A stretch of 64,000 nt of DNA from Thermoplasmata archaeon (GTDB lineage: Archaea > Thermoplasmatota > Thermoplasmata > Lutacidiplasmatales > UBA184). This document shows positions 1-8,211 of this stretch, one piece after another. The stretch covers positions 104,868 through 168,867 of the forward strand of contig JAKIWE010000006.1 of the NCBI GenBank assembly GCA_022750195.1, read 5' to 3'. The position numbers and the translations under genes were made by a program. The notes under the pieces were generated by a model, which had not been told where the DNA came from, did no database searches, and saw only the letters and a list, made by a program, of their open reading frames with translations. Position 1 is the stretch's first letter. Each line of letters starts with the position of its first letter.

Positions 1-24
1 GCCATGCCCGGCGACCCGGCCCTC

Positions 25-34
25 GATATTTAAC
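25..34 (+). promoter_or_regulatory. TATA-like element before the SDR gene
   Basis: An AT-rich block (ATATTTAA core, 26-33) stands out in GC-rich DNA. A transcription start about 25 nt downstream would fall near 52-58, upstream of the GTG at 91 chosen for the SDR gene. Inferred from sequence only. Confidence 0.45.
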
Positions 35-90
35 GCCCGCGAGCGACCGACGTGGGGCAACCGCTTAGGGGGGGAGGGAGTGAGCGGCGC

Positions 91-819
91 GTGCGGGCGC
101 TCGTCACCGGGGGTTCCCAAGGGATCGGCCTCGCGACGGTGCGCCGGTTCGCTCGAGACGGCGGCGAGGTGGCCGTCCACTACCACCGACACGGCCCCGC
201 CGCCGAGAAGGTTGTCTCCGAGATCGCCGACCAGGGCGGGAGCGCGTTCTCCGTCGGCGCCGACCTCGGCCACCCAGAGGAGGTCCGTGAGCTCGCACGG
301 GCCGTCGCGGAGAAGTGGGACCGGCTCGATGTGCTCGTCCACAACGCCGGAGAGTACCCTCGTCGGTCGTTCCTTGAGGGAAAATGGGACGACTTCGAAC
401 GGTGCCTTCGGGTGAACGTGATCGGGGCCTCCGAACTGACCCGACTTCTGCTGCCGCGGCTCGCGCACTCCCGGAACGGCCGGATCGTCTTTGTCTCGAG
501 CGTGCTCGCGTCGAGCGGATCGCGTCACGGGGCCCACTACGCCGCCGCCAAAGCCGCGGTCGAGGGACTCGCGCGTTCGCTCGCCCGCGAACTCGCCCCG
601 ACCGTCACGGTCAACGTCGTCGCACCGGGGAGCGTCGATACGGCGATCCTGGCCGGAGATTCCGTGACCCAGCGAACGGCGCGGCTCCGAACGATCCCGA
701 TCGGGCGGCTGGGCACCGCGAACGACGTCGCCGACGCGATCGCCTTCCTCGCCTCTCCCTCCGCGTCCTACATCACCGGCGCGACGCTCCACGTTAACGG
801 CGGCCTACGGATGGGTTGA
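91..819 (+). CDS. SDR-family NAD(P)-dependent oxidoreductase (FabG-like)
   Basis: Classical short-chain dehydrogenase/reductase of about 242 residues. Visible motifs, in order, are the TGGSQGIG dinucleotide-binding loop near the N-terminus, the VHNAG motif, a catalytic Ser in VFVSSV, the YAAAK active-site Tyr-Lys pair, and a C-terminal ITGATLHVNGG stretch typical of FabG-like enzymes. It should reduce a carbonyl or oxidise an alcohol using NAD(P)H in the cytosol, but the substrate cannot be deduced. GTG at 91 is preferred because it places the glycine motif at the usual distance from the N-terminus and has a GGGAGGGAG purine run upstream. A GTG at 52 would add 13 unusual residues. The next gene (Nop5) starts 6 bp after the stop, so the two are probably co-transcribed although no functional link is obvious. 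Confidence 0.88.
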   Translation: MRALVTGGSQGIGLATVRRFARDGGEVAVHYHRHGPAAEKVVSEIADQGGSAFSVGADLGHPEEVRELARAVAEKWDRLDVLVHNAGEYPRRSFLEGKWDDFERCLRVNVIGASELTRLLLPRLAHSRNGRIVFVSSVLASSGSRHGAHYAAAKAAVEGLARSLARELAPTVTVNVVAPGSVDTAILAGDSVTQRTARLRTIPIGRLGTANDVADAIAFLASPSASYITGATLHVNGGLRMG

Positions 820-825
820 CACCGG

Positions 826-1884
826 ATGGCCGAAGCTACGGAGATCCTCACCACCTGGTTCGGGGCGTTCGCCATCGGCCCGACCGGGGTGGTCCGGGCC
901 TACCCGTTCCCGACCGAGCCAGCCGCCCTTGCGGACAGGATCGCGCGTCGTCGTCAAGGGCAACGGGCCGAGGAGGAGCAGCGGCTGATCGACGATCTCG
1001 GCGACCACGCTGCCCGCACCCGCGACCGCCGGCTCGTCGGCGGCCCGGTGACCCTAGGAGGCACTTCCGTCGTCGACCTTGACCCGGCAGCGTACGGGCA
1101 CGACCCGGACGGGTTGCGAAAGCTGCTGCTCCTCGACGCGGACCGCGCTCTGGCCGCCGCGTTCGACCCGTCGAGCCACGTCGACGAGGCGGTGCGGGCG
1201 GTTCACGACCTCGACGGGATCCTCAACACGCTGCGCGAACGGATCGCGAGCTGGAGCGCGCGCGACGCGCCGCTCCCCGACCCGGAGGATGCGAAGGCGT
1301 TCGACGAGGCCCTGGAGGCGTCGGCGGAGCGGGACCGGGGTGACCCTTTGGCCCCGATGGTTCCCGAACTCGTCGACGGTCGGAGGGGATTGACCCAGCG
1401 GTACCTCGAACTTCGCCGTAGCCGACGCGAGCTGGAGGCCTCCGTCGAGAAGGCGGTGGCGACCTCTGCACCGAACCTCTCGGCGTTGCTCGGCCCTGGC
1501 CTCGCCGCGCGCATGATCGCCCAGGCCGGGGGCCTGGACCGCCTAGCGCGTCTCCCCGCGAGCACGGTCCAAGTTCTCGGAGCCGAGCGGGCCTTCTTCG
1601 AACACCTTCGCGGCAAGGCGCCGCCTCCCCGCCACGGGCTTCTGTTCCTCCACCCAGACGTTCAGGGCGCGCCCCGACGCCTCCGAGGGAGGCTGGCACG
1701 GGCTCTCGCGGGCAAGGTCGCGATCGCGGCGCGCATCGACCGGGAACGCGCGCCGCTACGCCCTTCCTTGGCCGAGAGCTTCCGCCGCCGGGCCGAGGAG
1801 ATCCGCCGACCTGCCAAGGGCCACGACGGCGTCAACCGTCCGGCGACTCCTCGTCCCCCGCGACCGGCTCGTCCGTCGAGCTGA
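826..1884 (+). CDS. nop5: Nop5/Nop56 C/D-box sRNP core protein
   Basis: Archaeal Nop5 (aNop56), the scaffold that binds box C/D sRNA with L7Ae and recruits fibrillarin for 2'-O-methylation of rRNA. The C-terminal half (about residues 200-312) is a textbook Nop domain: LAARMIAQAGGL, PASTVQVLGAE, the HGLLFLHP segment, and the RGRLARALAGKVAIAARID helix region. The middle is helical, matching the coiled coil that dimerises the family. At 352 residues it is slightly short, and it ends in a Pro/Arg-rich tail rather than the usual Lys-rich one. Fibrillarin, normally the adjacent gene, is not next to it: an SDR gene lies 6 bp upstream and the downstream neighbour is convergent. Its last 53 bp overlap the 3' end of that convergent gene. 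Confidence 0.9.
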   Translation: MAEATEILTTWFGAFAIGPTGVVRAYPFPTEPAALADRIARRRQGQRAEEEQRLIDDLGDHAARTRDRRLVGGPVTLGGTSVVDLDPAAYGHDPDGLRKLLLLDADRALAAAFDPSSHVDEAVRAVHDLDGILNTLRERIASWSARDAPLPDPEDAKAFDEALEASAERDRGDPLAPMVPELVDGRRGLTQRYLELRRSRRELEASVEKAVATSAPNLSALLGPGLAARMIAQAGGLDRLARLPASTVQVLGAERAFFEHLRGKAPPPRHGLLFLHPDVQGAPRRLRGRLARALAGKVAIAARIDRERAPLRPSLAESFRRRAEEIRRPAKGHDGVNRPATPRPPRPARPSS

Positions 1885-4354
1885 CCGGCTCCGGGGCCAG
1901 CGCCCGCCTGGATGCCCGCCGCAGGGCGAACACGGCCGAGAGCGCCACCACCGCGAAGGCAGCACCGATCCCCACCCACAGCACCCAGGCCGGTAGCGGG
2001 GAGGCGCTTCCGTTTGGCGACGTCACCGGCAGGTTTCCATGTGGTGCGGCCGAGTCCGGGGTTACCGTCACCTTGAGGGTCATGGCCGCCTGTCCGCCGA
2101 CTGCGTCGGTGACCACCACCGTCGCCGTCCAGTTCCCCTTCGTGGTATAGTTGTGGTACTGTTGGGCGCCCGAAGCAATGGTTCCGTCGCCGAACTCCCA
2201 GGCATAGCTGAACGGGCCCGTCCCCCCAACCGCTAAGCCTCGGAACAGGAACGACGTCGTCACGTTGGCGGTGGCGGAGTTTCCGGCCGCGCTTCCCGGC
2301 CGTTGAGCCTGGACGGTGGCTACCTCCCCTAGCTCCGGATTGACGCGTTCCGAAACAGTGGCGGTGGCGTTCGCCCCCGCGGCATCCAGCAGCGTGACAT
2401 TGACGGCGTAGAGCCCAGAGCGTGCGAAAACGTACGAGAGCGTCGGACTCGTGCCTATCCCCCCGGCGCTCGGGGTCCAGAAGTAGAGGTAGGGCGTCGA
2501 CCCCAGGCTGCCCACCGCCGAAAAGTTGACCGGGACTCCGACGTCCGTCGTGTTCGTGCTGGCGATGAGCACGACCGAGGGGATCGCAGCGACCTTCTCG
2601 ACGGCCCCGGTGAACGAGCTCAGGCCGAACGCGTCCGTGACCGTGCTACGAACCGGGAAGAGACCTTTCGCGGCGTAGGCGTGGGTCGCTTCCGGGCTCG
2701 CGGCGTGGGCCCCGTCGCCGAAGCTCCAACTCCACGCGAACGGGGCGGTCCCCCCCGCCACGGAGGCGTTGAAGTACACGATCTCGCCGGTGTCCGTGAA
2801 GGCGCCAGGTGCGATGGTGGAGGTCGCCACGGGGTCAGGCTGAACGGTCTCCACCAGCGACGCCCGTCCCTGTTCCCCCTGCGAGTCGGTGATCGTCACC
2901 GTGACCGTGTAGGTCCCTGCGACGGCGAAGTCATGGACGGCCGAGAGGCTGAACGCTCCGCCTCCGTCGCCGAAGTCCCAGGTGTAGGAGAACGGAGGCG
3001 TACCGTAGCTCCCCGGGGTCGCGGTGAACCGGACCGGCAGGCCGACGTCGGTGGCGGTCCAGTTCGCGGAGGCCGAGACCCGAGGCGGTGGAGTTCGCGT
3101 CGTGGTGTAGAGACCGTACGTCCACGTGTCGTTGGTGTACCCGCCGACGTAGCCGGTCACGCTGTTCTCCGAGTACTCGATGCCTCCGCCGAACAGGAGG
3201 ACGTACCCGTCGTGAGCGTCATACACCATGCTCATCCCCCAACGAGCCGCCGGGGCGGGCCCGACCATGGAGGTGAGGTTGGTCCACGTACTGTTCTCGA
3301 ACGACCACGTGTCGTTGAGCTGGAACGGCGCGTTGGTCGAGTACTTGCTCCCGCCGAACAGCAGGGTGTAGTTGTCGATCCCGTCGAACGCCATGCCCGG
3401 CCAGGCCCGGGTCGGGGTAGGCACCTTTCCGAAGCTGGTCCAGGTCGAGGCCCCGTACGACCAGAGACCGTCTTGGTCGAACGTGTTCGGGAAGTTGTCG
3501 TAATAGAACACGGCTTGCATGAGGGGATCGTAGTCCATCCCGCCCGCTTCGGTGACGTTGGGACCGCCGGACCTGCTGGCGTTGATCTCCTGCCACAGGT
3601 AGACGATGCCCGAGAACTGCCAGGTCTCCACCACCGTCGTAGTGCTACTGTAGCCGTAGCCATCCCACAAGAGCACATACTGGTCGGCCGCATCCCACGC
3701 CGCGTTGCACAGGTAGCACGCCGGCGGGCGGGCGGAGCTGTGGGAGGTGACGTCGTGCCAGCCCGACGTGTTAAGGACCCAGGTGTCCGTGTACGACACG
3801 GAGCTCGCCCCGCCCCAGAGGACGAGGTAGCCGTTCGTCGGGTTGTCCACGAGGATCCCGCTCGCGCGGGCGGGAGGCGCCCTGCCGACCTCGGAGGTAA
3901 GGTTCGTCCAGCTCCCGTTCGCGAACTGCCAGGTGTCGTTGTAGTACGTCGAGTTGTCGATCCCCCCGAACAGAATGACCGCGTTCCGCTCGTACGAGTA
4001 GGCCGTCATCGAGTTGGCCCGCGGTGAAGGTGACGTGTTCAGATTCCAAACTCGCGACCAGGACGGAGACCCTGGAGGCGGCGGAGCCAGGGAGGAACGA
4101 GGGGCGGGCGGGACCGCAGATCGTTCGCCGTGACCCGGGGAGGGGGTCGACCCGACGAGCACTCCGGCGGGGCGAAGAGGGCGCGGGGCGCTGGGCGGGT
4201 AGTTAGAGCCCCCGAGGGGCGCCACGGCGACGATCAGCATGAGCGCCGTGACCGCAAGCGCCGTCCCGACCGGCCGAACCAAAGACCTCGGAGGGGATCC
4301 GCGACCCAACCTCCGCCTTAGGAGAGCTGCCGCGTCCCTGTCGCCGCTGGTCAC
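1832..4354 (-). CDS. Kelch- and PKD-domain surface protein, membrane-anchored
   Basis: An 840-residue secreted or surface protein. Residues about 28-48 form an N-terminal membrane/signal segment, followed by a Pro-rich linker. Residues about 105-430 carry five to six Kelch-like repeats with LFGG followed by NDTW (a beta-propeller). Residues about 435-740 hold four PKD-type beta-sandwich domains with motifs such as WDFGDG, WSFGDG and WEFGDG, and a transmembrane helix near 790-812 is followed by a short acidic cytoplasmic tail. Many N-X-S/T sequons (e.g. NDTW, NGSWTN) suggest N-glycosylation. Such proteins are usually cell-surface or adhesion components; no ligand can be named. An AT-rich TATA-like block at 4436-4446 could be its promoter, giving a leader of about 60 nt. 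Its 3' end overlaps nop5 convergently. Confidence 0.82.
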   Translation of the reverse strand: MTSGDRDAAALLRRRLGRGSPPRSLVRPVGTALAVTALMLIVAVAPLGGSNYPPSAPRPLRPAGVLVGSTPSPGHGERSAVPPAPRSSLAPPPPGSPSWSRVWNLNTSPSPRANSMTAYSYERNAVILFGGIDNSTYYNDTWQFANGSWTNLTSEVGRAPPARASGILVDNPTNGYLVLWGGASSVSYTDTWVLNTSGWHDVTSHSSARPPACYLCNAAWDAADQYVLLWDGYGYSSTTTVVETWQFSGIVYLWQEINASRSGGPNVTEAGGMDYDPLMQAVFYYDNFPNTFDQDGLWSYGASTWTSFGKVPTPTRAWPGMAFDGIDNYTLLFGGSKYSTNAPFQLNDTWSFENSTWTNLTSMVGPAPAARWGMSMVYDAHDGYVLLFGGGIEYSENSVTGYVGGYTNDTWTYGLYTTTRTPPPRVSASANWTATDVGLPVRFTATPGSYGTPPFSYTWDFGDGGGAFSLSAVHDFAVAGTYTVTVTITDSQGEQGRASLVETVQPDPVATSTIAPGAFTDTGEIVYFNASVAGGTAPFAWSWSFGDGAHAASPEATHAYAAKGLFPVRSTVTDAFGLSSFTGAVEKVAAIPSVVLIASTNTTDVGVPVNFSAVGSLGSTPYLYFWTPSAGGIGTSPTLSYVFARSGLYAVNVTLLDAAGANATATVSERVNPELGEVATVQAQRPGSAAGNSATANVTTSFLFRGLAVGGTGPFSYAWEFGDGTIASGAQQYHNYTTKGNWTATVVVTDAVGGQAAMTLKVTVTPDSAAPHGNLPVTSPNGSASPLPAWVLWVGIGAAFAVVALSAVFALRRASRRALAPEPVSSTDEPVAGDEESPDG

Positions 4355-4482
4355 GACCGATCCCTCTGCGCCCAGCCGGAGGGCCCTGGAGTTCGGGCCC
4401 TAGGGCTTCCGCGCCAGGCGCGGGAACGATTCGACGCTAAAAATACCTCTACACCCGCCTACGGTCCTCGAAGGATCCGGCC

Positions 4483-5034
4483 TTACGGTCTCCACTTGAC
4501 CGAGCAGCCTAGCACCGGCCGGGTCGACGGATCCACGGCGCGCCCAGCGATCGCGGCCTCGACCGCGTCGCGGAGGAAGGTGTGGGAGACGCGCGCCGGC
4601 TCATCATGGCGGTCATCGATGGCTCCCTGGTAGAGCAACCGGCGGTCCTTTCCGAACAGCATCGGGTGCGGGGTGACGAGAGCTCCGTACGCGCGGGCGA
4701 CCGCCTGACTCTCGTCCCACAGGTAGGGGAACGGGTAGCCTTTCGACCGAGCCCGCTCCGCCATCCGCTCGGGCCGGTCGTCGGGATAGGCCACCGGGTC
4801 GTTCGCGTTGATCAGCACCGTAGCCAGACCCCGCCCCTGGTACGCCTTCGCGAGTTCGATCATGCGCCCTTCCCACGCCTGGACGTACGGGCAATGGTTG
4901 CACCAGAACGCTACGAGCAGCAGCGGGTTGGAGGCGAAGTCCTCGAGTCGGTAGCGTCGTCCGTCCACGCCGGGCAGGTCGAACGGCGGCGCGGTCGATC
5001 CGACGGCGAGCGAGAACCGGTCCAGTTCCGCCAT
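4483..5034 (-). CDS. Thioredoxin-like/redoxin-family protein
   Basis: A 183-residue thioredoxin-fold protein of the AhpC/TSA-redoxin type. The N-terminal GSTAPPFDLPGVDG is the usual redoxin beginning. The active site is a CxxC in FWCNHCPYV (Cys45 and Cys48), and the GALVTPHPMLFG segment carries the cis-proline region. No signal peptide, so it is cytosolic and probably acts as a disulfide reductase or peroxidase-like thiol protein. The reading frame is open far upstream, but homologues begin close to this redoxin motif, so ATG 5034 is chosen. It is transcribed divergently from the lipoate-ligase-like gene with about 60 bp between starts. Confidence 0.8.
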   Translation of the reverse strand: MAELDRFSLAVGSTAPPFDLPGVDGRRYRLEDFASNPLLLVAFWCNHCPYVQAWEGRMIELAKAYQGRGLATVLINANDPVAYPDDRPERMAERARSKGYPFPYLWDESQAVARAYGALVTPHPMLFGKDRRLLYQGAIDDRHDEPARVSHTFLRDAVEAAIAGRAVDPSTRPVLGCSVKWRP

Positions 5035-5096
5035 GCCCCACGCAACCGGCGGGACCCTTATCGTTCTCCCCCGTCCCGTCGCGAGGGCGAACGAGC

Positions 5097-5783
5097 GTGA
5101 CCGGGGACGAGGCGACGCGCGGGGGAGGATTCCCGTCCATCCCCGTGGGCTCTCTCGCAGAACACCTCGCCGAGGACCGGCGCCGCCTCGCCCTCGGCGA
5201 CCTCTGGTGGCGCGTCGGCGTCGTCGACCGGGCCGGTCTCTCCGCCGGCGTCTCGGTCGACCCGGCACGGCCGGCCCTCGCCCGCGCCCGTGCGGCGGGC
5301 CTGCCCGTGACCACTCGGACGACGGGCGGGACGATCGTGCTCGCGAGCCGCGGCGACCTCGTCTGGTCGCTCGTACTCTCCACCGAGCGCGAGCGTCCCG
5401 ACCGACCTCGGTTGCACGCCTACGCGAGGCTCGGTGCTGGCGTCCAGGGCTGGTTGGAACGTTCCGGGGTCGATGCGCTCTGGGGCGAACCCCTCCGCGA
5501 GTCCGATGACTTCTGTTTGCTCGGTCCACGCGGGTCGGTGCTGGTGGCGGCCGGACGGACGTTCGGCGGCGCAGCCCAACACAGGAGCTCACGGGCCCTC
5601 CTCCACCACGGGCTGATCGTTCGGAGGGTCGACCGACGACGACTCGCCCAGCTGTTCGGCCTCCCTCCGGAGGTACTTCGCCGGACGACCACGTCGCTGG
5701 AAGAGCTCGGCCTTACGGCGCCCTCTCCCGCCCTCGCCCGCCAACTGGCCGCGGCGCTGGAGTCGTTCGCGCCCAATTGGTGA
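5097..5783 (+). CDS. Lipoate/biotin protein ligase-family protein (LplA/LipM-like), invariant Lys missing
   Basis: A 228-residue protein with the BPL/LplA/LipB catalytic fold. RTTGGTIVLAS (about 74-84) matches the lipoyl-binding 'RRxSGGGAVYHD' loop, and GRTFGGAAQHR followed by LLHHGLI (about 153-174) matches the 'GrKIsGsAQrr...LhHGtl' region. Family members join lipoate or octanoate to lipoyl domains through an acyl-adenylate or thioester. The invariant lysine of the GrKIsG motif is replaced by Thr155, the usual RR is RT and the His of the first loop is absent. The protein may be a divergent transferase, depend on a partner, or have another function. No separate LplB-type accessory gene is adjacent. 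Start is GTG 5097. Family assignment is fairly secure, activity is not. Confidence 0.68.
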   Translation: MTGDEATRGGGFPSIPVGSLAEHLAEDRRRLALGDLWWRVGVVDRAGLSAGVSVDPARPALARARAAGLPVTTRTTGGTIVLASRGDLVWSLVLSTERERPDRPRLHAYARLGAGVQGWLERSGVDALWGEPLRESDDFCLLGPRGSVLVAAGRTFGGAAQHRSSRALLHHGLIVRRVDRRRLAQLFGLPPEVLRRTTTSLEELGLTAPSPALARQLAAALESFAPNW

Positions 5784-5801
5784 GGGGCTCCCGAGCCGCG
5801 G

Positions 5802-7121
5802 TCACGCCGGTCGCTTCGACCAGAGGGACTCAGCGGCCTGCTCCGCCGCCGCCCGGATGCCCGCCCAAGGCTCTCGGACGAGCGCCCGATGACGTACCAC
5901 GCACTCCCCGTCGACGTAGACGCTGTCCACCGCCTCCTCGCTCGCGGAGAAGGCGAGGTGGGAGACGATCGCCTCGGGGCGCGCGGGGATCAGGGTAGGG
6001 TGGTCGAGGCGGACGAGGAGGAAGTCGGCCTGCTTGCCGACCTCGATCGAGCCGAGGTCGGCGTCCCGGCCGAGGAGACGGGCTCCCTCCCGGGTGGCGA
6101 GGTCGAGCAGGGCCGAGGCGGGGAGGGCGGAGGCATCCCACCGGTGATGCTTCTGCAGGAGGCCCGCGACGTGCATCTCGCGCAGCATCGACAGGCTGTT
6201 GTTGCTCGCCACGGAGTCCGTACCGAGGCCCACCGTCGCCCCGGCGTCCCGAAGCTCGACGACCGGGGCGATACCGCCCGTGGCCAGCTTCAGGTTCGAG
6301 CTCGGGCAATGCGCGACCCCCACGCGGTTGACGGCCAGCCGCTCGACCTCCCGCCGGTTCAGCCAGACCCCGTGGGCGGCGACCTGGCCAGGGCCAAGGA
6401 ACCCGATCTTGTCCAGCCAGTTCGCGGGCCGCTCGCCGGTCTTCGCTTCGTGCTCGTGCACCTCGCGGCGAGTTTCGGAAAGATGGTAGTGGCAGAGCGT
6501 GCCGGTCTCCTTGGCGAGGTCCCGCGCGCCCAGCCACGTCGGTTCACTGCAGACGTACACGCCCTGAGGCGCGACCAAGGGGAGGACGCGGTCGTGGCCC
6601 TTCCACCGAGCGATGAACTCCCGGGCATTGGCGAGGGGGACCCCCTTCTGCGTAGTGAGTTCGGGGTCGAGGACCGCCCAGCCGAGGTAGCCTCGGATCC
6701 CCAACCGTCCGCAGGCACGGGCGACCGCGTCCTCGCCGTAGTACAGGTCGAGGAACGTCGTCGTACCGCTGAGGAGCATCTCGGCGATTCCGGCCGCCGC
6801 GCCCGCCTCCAGGTCGGCCTCGGTCCGTTGGGCGTCGACGGCAAACAGAGTCTCAAGGAACTGAGGGAGGTCCCGGTCGTCGGCGATCGCGCGGAGCGGC
6901 GACATCGCGACGTGCGTGTGAGCGTTGATGAACCCCGGGACCAACGCGAACTCGCGGCCGTCCACGACCTCGGCCCCCTCGGACGGTGCGGACGGACCGA
7001 CGTGCGAGAACCGCCCTCGGTCGACGCGCACGTCGCCACGGATCACCTGCCGCGTCGCGTCCTGGGTGACGAGCAGCGCGTCGCGGACGACGAACGGGGC
7101 TCCGGGGGTGCCCACCGCCAC
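5802..7121 (-). CDS. Amidohydrolase, MTA/SAH (or related) deaminase type
   Basis: A metal-dependent amidohydrolase of about 439 residues resembling 5-methylthioadenosine/S-adenosylhomocysteine deaminases. Metal-site motifs are visible in order: NAHTHVAM at the end of the first beta-strand, HYHLSET, AHGVWL, and GTDSVASNNSL with the catalytic Asp. C-terminal LGRDADLGSIEVGKQADFLLV is the family's beta-sandwich segment. It should deaminate an adenosine-derived nucleoside in purine/methionine salvage; guanine- or chlorohydrolase-type specificity cannot be excluded. The frame is open to 7232, but the GTGs at 7121 and 7115 lie just before the usual N-terminal strand, so 7121 is used. It is divergent from the membrane-protein gene at 7223. 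Confidence 0.8.
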   Translation of the reverse strand: MAVGTPGAPFVVRDALLVTQDATRQVIRGDVRVDRGRFSHVGPSAPSEGAEVVDGREFALVPGFINAHTHVAMSPLRAIADDRDLPQFLETLFAVDAQRTEADLEAGAAAGIAEMLLSGTTTFLDLYYGEDAVARACGRLGIRGYLGWAVLDPELTTQKGVPLANAREFIARWKGHDRVLPLVAPQGVYVCSEPTWLGARDLAKETGTLCHYHLSETRREVHEHEAKTGERPANWLDKIGFLGPGQVAAHGVWLNRREVERLAVNRVGVAHCPSSNLKLATGGIAPVVELRDAGATVGLGTDSVASNNSLSMLREMHVAGLLQKHHRWDASALPASALLDLATREGARLLGRDADLGSIEVGKQADFLLVRLDHPTLIPARPEAIVSHLAFSASEEAVDSVYVDGECVVRHRALVREPWAGIRAAAEQAAESLWSKRPA

Positions 7122-7193
7122 GGGCCGCCGAGAGGACCGCCCCTCAAAGTCCTTGCTGGCCCGAGGAGAGGCTTCGACCCGCGCGGGCGCGAA

Positions 7194-7199
7194 CTTATC
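7194..7199 (+). promoter_or_regulatory. CTTATC promoter element (leaderless gene)
   Basis: CTTATC lies with its first T 28 nt before the GTG start at 7223. Seven genes in the window show this spacing (28-31 nt), which fits leaderless transcription. Confidence 0.5.
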
Positions 7200-7222
7200 T
7201 CGCGCCCCCAGTCCCCCGCGCC

Positions 7223-8074
7223 GTGGCGGCACCCGAAGAGTCGCTCGAGGAGCACCGCCTGTTCGTGCAGCCGGAGGCCCCGGTCTCTGAGGACGAAGAG
7301 CCTACGGTCGTCGGGGCGCCTACGGTCGAGGCACCCCCGGTCGAAGTGGAGATCTCCGGGCTCCGCCGGATCCAGGCGGGAGCGATCGCAGGGATCGTCG
7401 GGATCGCCCTCGGCGCCCTGACCCCGATCTACCTGCTCTTCATCGTCGGTGCCGGGCTCAACGCGTCGACGGCGACCGGCGGCGCCTCCGCCGTCGCGTT
7501 CACGTCGATCGAGGTGCTGTTCGTGGCTCTGTTCGCCGGCGTCGCCTCGGTCCTGGTCTCTTTCGGCCTCTATATCGCGGGATTCGCCCGGCTGCGTCGA
7601 GCGGATCCGCGGTTCGGGGCTCCCTTGGGGCTCGCGATCGTCGGCCTGATCGGACTCCTCGTCCTCGTGGGCCTGGTCGGCCTCCTGTTCGGTATCCTCC
7701 TCCAGTCGCTGAGCTGCGGTGGTCCCGGCGTCGCGAAGGCGAGCTGTGTTACCCTCGCCGCCTCGGTCCCGGACCCGATCACGCTCGTGAGCGAGCTGTT
7801 CCTCGGGCTGGTCCTCGGGCTGGTCGGATGGATCGGGCTCGTCCTCGGTCTCTACCGGGTCGGCCGACGGTACGGTTCCACCCTGACCCGCATCGGGGCG
7901 ATCCTGTACATCGTACCGCTGGCCGACGTGGCGGCCCCCCTCTTGATCCTGATCGGAACCTCAGGCATCGTACGGAGGCTTCGGGCAAACCCGCCGGTGC
8001 CTCCGACCCTGCCCGAGTCCCCTCCCGCCCCCGAGGAGGCCGGTACGGTCACGGACGAAGCGCCGACACCCTAG
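7223..8074 (+). CDS. Multi-pass membrane protein (DUF973-like), function unknown
   Basis: A 283-residue integral membrane protein. The acidic/proline-rich N-terminal 50 residues are followed by about five to six hydrophobic helices (near 52-75, 90-115, 130-160, 180-210 and 225-250) and end in a Pro/Glu-rich cytoplasmic tail. The start RIQAGAIAGIVG and the arrangement of helices recall archaeal DUF973 proteins, but this is weak. Two Cys residues (LSCGG and ASCVT) lie in one extracytoplasmic loop and could form a disulfide. GTG 7223 is supported by the CTTATC element 28 nt upstream. No function is proposed. Confidence 0.7.
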   Translation: MAAPEESLEEHRLFVQPEAPVSEDEEPTVVGAPTVEAPPVEVEISGLRRIQAGAIAGIVGIALGALTPIYLLFIVGAGLNASTATGGASAVAFTSIEVLFVALFAGVASVLVSFGLYIAGFARLRRADPRFGAPLGLAIVGLIGLLVLVGLVGLLFGILLQSLSCGGPGVAKASCVTLAASVPDPITLVSELFLGLVLGLVGWIGLVLGLYRVGRRYGSTLTRIGAILYIVPLADVAAPLLILIGTSGIVRRLRANPPVPPTLPESPPAPEEAGTVTDEAPTP

Positions 8075-8211
8075 CCCCTGGTGGAGTACCGGGGTAGCGC
8101 ACCGGGCCCCGGGGGGGCTTCCTTCTCGTTCCGCGAGCAGTGTCGGGAAGTCACGGACGGTGCCACCATCGCCCGAGACGCTCGCTCCCCTCGGGGGAAC
8201 CCGCCAGGCTC

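Noticed and set aside
2681-4027. A 448-codon open frame on the plus strand
   Set aside because: It is antisense to the Kelch/PKD gene, with a low-complexity Arg/Gly/Val-rich product.
5889-7421. A 510-codon open frame on the plus strand
   Set aside because: It is antisense to the amidohydrolase and overlaps the membrane-protein gene; no domain is recognisable.
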